A stretch of 64,000 bases of DNA from Elephas maximus indicus (lineage: Eukaryota; Chordata; Mammalia; Proboscidea; Elephantidae), in assembly GCF_024166365.1 (NCBI RefSeq), contig NC_064821.1:50929093-50993092 (forward strand). Direction: 5' to 3'. Numbering within the stretch: position 1 is the first letter of the stretch; the number at the start of each line of letters is the position of its first letter. The translations under genes and the position numbers were made by a program. Positions 49,101-58,100 of the stretch are shown one piece after another. Below the pieces are notes generated by a model. It was not told where the DNA came from. It saw only the letters and a list, made by a program, of their open reading frames with translations, and made no database searches.

Positions 49101-52100
49101 GCTTCTCAGAGCCAATAAGCTCAGTGTCACTGATGGTCCACACAGTTTAAAGTTTTCCGTGGACTTAACAAAGGTCTGACCAAAAATTAAATTGCCAAAA
49201 CTGGGGGAGGCTGGTATTGGTTTAGACTTGAAGCCCAATATTAAGTTTATCCATCATTGGCAAATCCAGTATCTTTCTATTTTATAGCACAGAGGCAACT
49301 TATTTTCAAAGAATTGAAAAAATTCTACTAAAAATTCTTTATTTTCTCTATCCCCAGGAAGTGAGAAGGAGGAAGAAAGGATTTTTTTCTCTCTTACAGA
49401 TGAAGAACCAATCACTTGGAGGGAGGGGATTTTCAAAGGCCCACGGAGTTTAAGGTGGATATAGGATTCCTGGTTCTTGACTTCCTGGGTGGTTAGAGGG
49501 CAAGAACAATGTCCTCAGCTTGATGACATTACTCTAAGAACCCCAGCCTGTCTCTAGATTCTGCGAAATGCCTCGTCTAGGAAAACACCATATATACCTA
49601 TTGCCTGCTGCCTTCCTGCAAAATAGGATCTGCTTTTTCCCAAGCATTTTCATTTGTCTTAGGCAGGGCAGAGATTACAATCCTTGTTTAGAGTGAAGGA
49701 AATGAAAGCTCAGATAAGTAAAGTGACTTGAACAGTAGCACAATTATTATTAAGTAGTCAGTTTTCTTTGGGCAGCTCCTGAACTACAAATATAGGGCAT
49801 TTTTAGCTCTGCACCTGAAGTCCAGCACCTAACCCAAAAACCCAGTGCCATTTAGTCAAATTCCGACTGATGGCGACCATAAAAAACAGAGTAGAATTGC
49901 TCCATAGAGTTTCCAAGGTTGTAATCTTTACGGAAGCAGACTGCCATTATCTTCCTCCTGCACGGTGGCTAGTGGGTTCGAACTACCAACCTTTTAGTTA
50001 ACAGTCAACTTCTTAATTTTTAATCCAGGTGGTTTTAGGATTCTAACCATGATTTAGGCTCCTAAGAAAAGCCATATCCATGGAGAAGTTGGGCTGTGTT
50101 CATATGTTGAAAAAAAATCACTCCTTTGTTGAGATACTACCCAAAAGACTACTTCTGCCTGCCTTCATCAAGACATGCAAAGACTCAGAAGCTATACATA
50201 GGAAGGAAACCAGACTGTATTCAGGTCCAGCACCTTCTGTTTTTCTCATTTGCCTGGAAGAGGATCGGGTTTTGAATCAGAACTGCTCTGGCCTGGGAGG
50301 CTCACAGAGACTGAAAAAGAAAAAAGAAAAGAAAAAAAAACTCACAAAAACATATATGGAAAAGCAAACCTGGGGCATTAGTAATGAAGTAAACCCAAGT
50401 CAAAGATTAAGTGGGTGCAGAGCTGCTGATCCCACTCTGGGTGGCATTCACAGTCATAATGAGTCAACCACCTACAAACTAAGTCAATTTCTAGATCTAG
50501 TCCATAGATCCCCCAGGTTTGCCTTCAGCATAGGCACACTGATATTTATCAGATGTTCCCCCAACTCCAGCTCCAGTGGTTGGTTTGCATTCTTTGGTCA
50601 TCTCAGGCGTCACTGTGGGGATCACAGTAGGGAAAGAAGGACAACTTTTTGGTAAGGAGGATGAAGGAAGAGCCAAAACCAGTGCTGTTCTGCCTTCGGG
50701 GCCTATCATCATCTAAACAGGTTGTTTAAAAAAAAAAAACCAAACAAACCAAAAAAAAACAGGAGCCACATGTATTTCCCAAAGGCCTGTGTGTACATTA
50801 AGTAAGAGGAATTCTGCATTGGCTTCAAGATGACTTTCCCTACTGGTTTCAGCATTATTATGCTCTGGGTGTTGCTGCTCTCGGATTCCAATTTGATGAT
50901 AGGAAAGGAGACTAGAAGTCTAAAAATCAAACTGGCCTTGTGAAAGGTCCAGTGCATTTTCCAAATATGCTATTTTTAGTACTGAACAGCCACTTTCTCT
51001 TAAACCAAAACAAAACCCATTGCCACTGAATCAATTCCAACTTGCAGAGACCCTATAAGACAGAGCAGAACCACCCCACAGGGTTTCCAAGGCTGTAATC
51101 TGTGCAGAAACAGACTGCCACATCTTCCTCCAAGGAGTGGCAAGTGGGTCCGAACTGCCAACCTTTCAATTAGCAATCACGTACTTAACCACTGTACCAC
51201 CAGGTTTCCTTCCTCTTCTCTTGTTGTTATTGCTGTTTTTAGGTGCTGTCAAGTTGATTCCGACTCTTAGCGATCCTATGTATAACAGGATAAAACACTG
51301 CCCAGTCCCGCACCATCCTCACAATCGTTGCTATGCTTGGGCCCACTGTTGCAGCCACTGTGTCAATCCATCTCATTGAGGATCTTCTTCTTTTTCGCTG
51401 ACCCTCTATTTTACCAAGCATGGTGTCCTTCTCCAGGGACTGATCCCTCCTGATAACATGTCCCAAGTATGTAAGATGCAGTCTAGCCATCCTTGCTTCT
51501 AAGGAGCATTCTGGTTGTACTTCATCCAAGACATTTTGGCAGTCCATGGTACATTTAATATTCTTGGCTGACACAATTCAAAGGCGTCAATTCTTCGGTC
51601 TTCCTTATTCATTGTCCGGCTTTCACATGCATAAGATGCGATTGAAAATAGTCCTCAAGGTGACATCTTTGCTTTCAACACTTTAAAGAGGTCCGTTGCA
51701 GCAGATCTGCCCAAGGCAATGCGTCTCTTGATTTCCTGACTGCTGTTTCCATGGGTGCTGATTGTGGATCCAAGTAAAATGAAATCCTTTACAACTTTAA
51801 TCTTCCCTCCATTTATCATGATACTGCTTAACGGTCTAGTTGTGAGAGTTTTTGTTTTCTTTATATTGTGGCATAATCCTTACTGAATACTGTGGTCTTT
51901 GATCTTCATCAGTAAGTACTTCAAGTCCTTTTCACTTTCAGCAAGCAAGGTTGTGTCATCTGCATAATGCAGGTTGTTAATCAGTCTTCCTTCAATTCTG
52001 ATGCCCCATTCTTCTTCATACAGTCCAGCCTCTGACATTGTCTGTTCAGCATACAGACTGAACACGTATGGCGAAAAGATACAACAATCCTGACGCACAA

Positions 52101-55100
52101 CTTTCCTGACTTTAAACCACGCAGTATTCCCTTGTTCTGTTTGAACAACTGACTCTTGATCTATGTACCGGTTCCTTGGGAGCACAATTAAGTGTTCTGG
52201 AATTCCCATTCTTCACGATGTTATCCATAAATTGTTATGATCCACACAGTCGAATGCCTCTGCATAGTCAATAAAACGCAGGTAAACATCCTTCTGGTAT
52301 TCTCTACTTTCAGCTGGAATCCATCTGACATCAGCAATGATATCCCTGGTACCACATTCTCTTCTGAATCCTGCCTAAATTTCTGGCAGTTCCCTGTTGA
52401 TATACTGCTGTAGCCACTTTTGAATGATCTTCAGCAAAATTTTACTTGCATGTGATATTGATGACATTGTTCCATACTTTCTGCATTCAGTCAGATCCCT
52501 TTCTTGGGACTAGGCATAAATATGGGTCTCTTCCAGTCGGTTGGCCAGGTAGCTGTCTTCCAAATCCGGCAAATGAGTGAGCACTTCTAGCGCTGTATCC
52601 GTTAATTGAAACATCTCAATTGATATTCTGTCAATTCCTGAAGCCTCGTTTTTCACCAATGCCTTCAGTGCAGCTTGGACTTCCTCCTTCAGTACCATCA
52701 GTTCCTGATCATTTGCTACCTCCTGGAATGGCTGAACGTCGACCAATTCTTTTTGGTATAATGACTGTGTGCATTGTTTGCATCTTGTGGAATACAAGAG
52801 TCATCTTCTCTTAGGGGACAGAAACTGTGTTTTCTCTATATGCCAATACATTCTGGATGCTAACAAATGTAACTGTGATCACACCCGCTGTTTTGACCAA
52901 TGATATATGTCTATTTCCTCAAATATAATTCATTTTTTAGAATCAGGCCAACTAGTTTAACAACAGAAACAAGCTCTATGACACTGTGGGTAGGTGGTAT
53001 AGACACTGTTGTTTTTCACTGAGGCCAGATGAGCATTCTAGAGAAGCAGAGTCTATTTACTAGATGGATTTGGAGACTGACCTTGCGAGCGCTCTTCCAC
53101 ATGTTTTTCATGTATGCATAGGTCACCTGAGGATGAACTGTTGGCAGAGGATGATCAAGCTGCCGAGATGGATCAACTCCCAGGAGCAACACTAAGGTTT
53201 TATGAGCAAGAGCCTTAAAAACAAGAGAGGTTAGGTCATCAATGGATCTGGACCGGGTGCACCATTCCTCCTCAGCCTTCCATCCCACCTGGTAGAGGGG
53301 TTACTCACCAGCCTGCCACTCTTGCCACACAGGCTTGCATACTTGAGCCATGTTCTCATGTCCTCATGAGGGCTAACTACAAGGGAGCGTACCATAAGAA
53401 TTTTCTGCCAGTCCTCGACAATACGCTGGCAGCCCTGGGACACAGAGAAATAAAGATTAGCACACATCCCCGGCTAGAGCTTCACCTCCCACGGCAACTG
53501 CAAAATAGACCCTGACAAAAAGGAGATTCACTTATGTAAACTCAGACTTCCTCAGGTGAAGGGTGCTATAAATGAAACACCACTTAGAAACTTCTTAACA
53601 ATTACGGCAGCAGTAAAACACAGACCCCAGAGCTTGAATCCTGGTTCTATCACTTACTATCTCTGTGACTTTGGGCAAGTTACTTAGCCTCTCTGCAACT
53701 CATCTGTAAAATGGATAAACATAGTACCAACTTCATAGGGCTACTGTGAGGATTAAATGAACTAAATTATTTATATTTCTTTTGTGTATTGTGGATAATG
53801 CATTTTTAACTTTAATTTTTTGTTTCGTTCTGTTTCATTCTCTCTGGCTGAAGATGGCTATCACTGACAAAGAAATTTATTTAAATACTATCATTCAAAA
53901 ATTAAAAAGAGAAATTTAAATAATTAAATTTTCAAATGATGCTGTTTATAAGCTGGCAGCACTTATACTTCTGAAGTTATTGAAGCCTAAACCTGCACTA
54001 AGACTTTTGAGACACCCTGTATGTTGGTCTTGCTTAGAGTCTTTTCATTTTTATTTGTCTCAGATCGAAAACTACATAGAGAAGGGGGGAAGTGCTTCAG
54101 TAACTCACACATATAAATTATTTTCAGTTAAAAAAAGTGTGAATTAATTATCAAAGGGGCTAAGCTAATTTCATAGCAAAAGGCTGCTAAGAGTAAAGTG
54201 AGCCTCTCCTCTTCCCACCTGCCTGACAAGAAGTCACCCAGGAGGCTACAGGTCAGAGATGAACTGCTAAGGGAGGTGAGTTTCCAAGATCTAGCACCTT
54301 CATCAGTGGTTCCATGAAACGGAGCTGTCCTCCACAGAGAACTTTAAAGTCTAGCAACAATGGTCTCTAGGTTTCTCGACAGGATAGGATGCAGTTGTCT
54401 AAATAGACAACTCGAGGCAAGAAGAGACTCGAGGTAAGTCTGCCCTTTCATGCTGCCCCACAGGAGACACAGGGCAGGGACTTTGATCTATGTGACTAGA
54501 CCCCCAAATGGCAGTTCTCTAGCCCAGGCAGTTCACTGAGCGTTTTCACAGCAAGCTATCCACTTGGGCCAAATTTCCACCACAAACGTAATGCTTTATT
54601 TTCAGGCCTTGGACTATATCTTTCCATCCCATGAAGTCTGACAACAATGATTTGGAAAGTGAGAAAAACAGAAAAAAGTACATTGAGGGATTGTTTTGGT
54701 TACTTCTCATCAACTACTAATTACCCCCAGGTGCTAAAATAATTTGTCTCCTTTAAGCCAAACAGTAGGTTACTGTCTCAAGATAGGAAAGTTATGAAGG
54801 CTTAAGGTGATGATGGTGTCCCAGACACAGTAAAGTCAGACATATGTCTCCCTCCCAAGGCTCAGTTAATCCATCCCCCTTCCAAGTCTAGATTTGGAAA
54901 AAGCCTCACTTTTTAGAAATGTCAGAAGATTCATCAGATCAGTGATTTGGAAACCCTTCATCCCATTACAGGTACTTAAAAGACGAGGGTGTGGACAAGT
55001 CAAGTGGGAAATGCTTGCTTCGTGGAATGCTTACTTCTGGTGCCCAACAGACAATTTTCCATCAAAACATTCACTGGGCACCTCCTAATTACTAATAAAA

Positions 55101-58100
55101 CATGTAAGAGGACTGTATGTGCTTCTTTCAGAGTCATAAACAACTGCATTCATAGATGTTCCTCTGCTCATTGCTCCTTCCTTTCCAGTGGAATGTACCC
55201 TGAGCTCCCCAGGCAGAAACACAGCTTAGAGTGAAAAGGTTTTGTCACAGCCTACTGAAAGGGCCGGAAAGCACGAACCGCGACTGGTTTGAAGAGAGAA
55301 TTTGGAATTAGGTGTGGATCTGGCTGGGAGGAAAGGGATTATAATTGAGGGGGTCAATTATGACAAGAGGTTTCTGGAGCAGCAAAGCCTTCCTCTCTTT
55401 TGCTGATGAACTTCCCCTCCTACCTACTCAAAGGAATGGGAGAATTGTCCTTTCCAAGAACACTTAAGACTGCCGACTCCCAGATCTGGAGTTGACAGCT
55501 GCTCCTGCTAAAATGATCCGAATGTTGCAATGAAAACACTGATGGAGGACTTGGAAAATTTTCTCTACAAGGGGAAACTTTAGTGGAAAAAAATCCCAAT
55601 AGAGACGGTAGGATGCCTCTGGCCTGAGGAACTGTAAATGGCAGTTGTTGTTAAACGAGAACGTCAGGGAACCCTGTTTAAGAGCAGGAAGCAGGTGCCA
55701 GCAAGGGTCTTCTGAGCAGTGGTTCACAGCCTTGGCCACATTCTGGAACTATTCAGGAGCTTAAAAAGATACTGATGCTGGGCCTACTCCCAGAACGTTT
55801 GATTCAACTGGTCTGGGGAGAGGCCTGGGTATTAGGATTTCTAAAAGCTCTCTAAGTGATCGTATCATGCAGCTAAGGTTGAGAAGATTTTGAGGTTATG
55901 ATTCCTAACTGGCTTTCACGAGCATCAATTATTAAAAATAGTTTCTTTTATTCCTATAGAAGGATGAGAGGAGCTTGCAAAATTGGTCATCCTATCACAG
56001 ATAATGGCTTAAGTGAAAAGCCTTTGAGTGTTTAGGTTTGATGCAAACAGGGCCTCTGTGGAGGAGGCAGGAAGCGTGTTGAGTAAGAGCGGGGTGGGGG
56101 GTGGCGTAAGGGCTCACATTGGTGCTCTGCAGGGTGGCAGGCGACCTGGGCTTCCTGACAGGCTCACCTGCAGTCTTTCCCACCAGATCTGGCGGATGAT
56201 TTCACGTCGCTCGGGGACAAGTTTGTACTGGATAACCTCCTCCAGCTCGGACAGCATGTGGCAAGAAACCATGGCCTGATGGAAGCAAATCACATTCCAA
56301 CTTAATTACTGCACAAAGCATCCAAAAATCAGGATTAATTTAAATCATTCCTTCTGGTGTCAGGTTATCCACCGACTACAGAAAATACAGTTATGTTTCC
56401 AGCAGCCTGTGAATCCTCATAGCCTACTCTGAGAAAAGAACTGATATAAGCCTCTCCAGCAGCACCACCCAAAAAGTTTAACACTTACCCCATACGCCCG
56501 ACTATAGCTCTCCCCTGCCATAGCAGTTAACTCAGCATCCAGCAGGTCCCTGGCTTTGTCGATGCACTAGAAGAGAGACAGAGAGCCCCTGGAATCGGGT
56601 CTACATTTGGGAGCTTAAGGTAGTGCTATATTTTAGAGTTTCCTAGCTAGCTGCAGAAGTTATTTGTTTCCCTTAAATTTCAATGATGAAGAGAAAAATT
56701 CACTGAGGAAGGAAAGAAACCTTTCTCAGGTCTGAATGGCTACAAAAGAATATTATTCAATTTCTCAACAAGGACAGAAATACACGCTTGGCATCCAAAA
56801 GCCTAACATCTACCTAAGATAACACCCAAGCCCTTGGAGGTCAGGGAGGGAAACGTGTGCCTAGAAACAGAATCACTGTGTTCCTGCGCCTCAGAGGACT
56901 ACCTGGGAGTTTACCTTCTTTCAACATTTCCTCGCTGGCTATCTGTGAAGAGACTCAGCATACACTCAAATGGCTCCAGGTGGCCATCTCCAGCTTCAAA
57001 GCACTCCCTGTCCTCACAGGGCATGCCTCTGAAGTTGGCAGCGTGATGCCCAATCCTCCATGTCCACAGGAGCTGCTGTGCCTCTGCACAGACAGCCCGG
57101 TCATTCTCGTCATGTAATCAGAGCCCAAGTAAGGCCGCAAGGCTGCACTTTGGGTCTTCTCTGTGCCACCAATTAACAACCCCTCATGCAGAGCTTTTCC
57201 TTTCTTGAATGTTTAAGGTTAATTACTGGGTCCTCATCCCTCACAGCTCAGATCATTTACCCAGGCACCTCATCCAAGACAGTCTGGTGCCTGATGGGTA
57301 GATGTGATTGCTTCATTATTTCAGTCTGCAAGTCAGCACAGGGTTTTCAAATAAAGTGCTAGCTTCCCCGAAAGTAATCAATGTGTGACACACCTGCATA
57401 GCCAAAAAGAACCTTGAGATTAATTTCTGCTGCTGAGTAGGGACGCCTGCTCTCTGAATCCGCCTTCAGTGAAACAGAGTTTCACTCTACAACAAAGAGT
57501 GCTATAGCAAGCTGATAAAAAGCATGTAATGCTGACCCAAGAAGCCAACTTCAAAAGCAATCTACATGGTAACTTCCAGAATGTACTTGTCTCTCTCAGA
57601 GCGGAAAGCAGCACTGGCTGATGGGCTGGCAGTCAGCTTCCTGCTGAGCATTATACTCCAAAGCTGTTCTAAGGCACTTACAGAGCCAAATGAGCAGAGG
57701 GCTGAGGAACAATAGCCCATTTGCACAGGCACCGTGTGCTCAGGAGCCAATGGGCCATGCATAATAACCTTCTCTTGGCAGAGGGTCTAGGTATGTGTAA
57801 ATTTTTACCTGTTGCGCCAATGAGAAGAGGTCTTGATGTAGCGCCAGCACGGCTCTATAAAATGCCCCATCATGGGTGTCCCGAGGGATCATACAGGTGT
57901 ATTCTTCCATGCTGTCCCACTGACCTGGACACACACGCACACGCACACGCACACGCACACGCACACACACACACACACAGAGAAAAGCATTAGGGTTGTC
58001 AGCTTGCTGGACTAAAGGCAGCACCCCGAAAAGCCTTGCCAGTATTATTTTATTTAGCCTGGGGCTCAAAGTCAAACAAGACAAATAAACTTGAGCCTGA

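Noticed and set aside
50080-50655. 191-codon open frame on the plus strand
   Set aside because: It is in MTOR intron 36, antisense to the gene, passes through a purine-rich simple run, and shows no domain or family I recognise.
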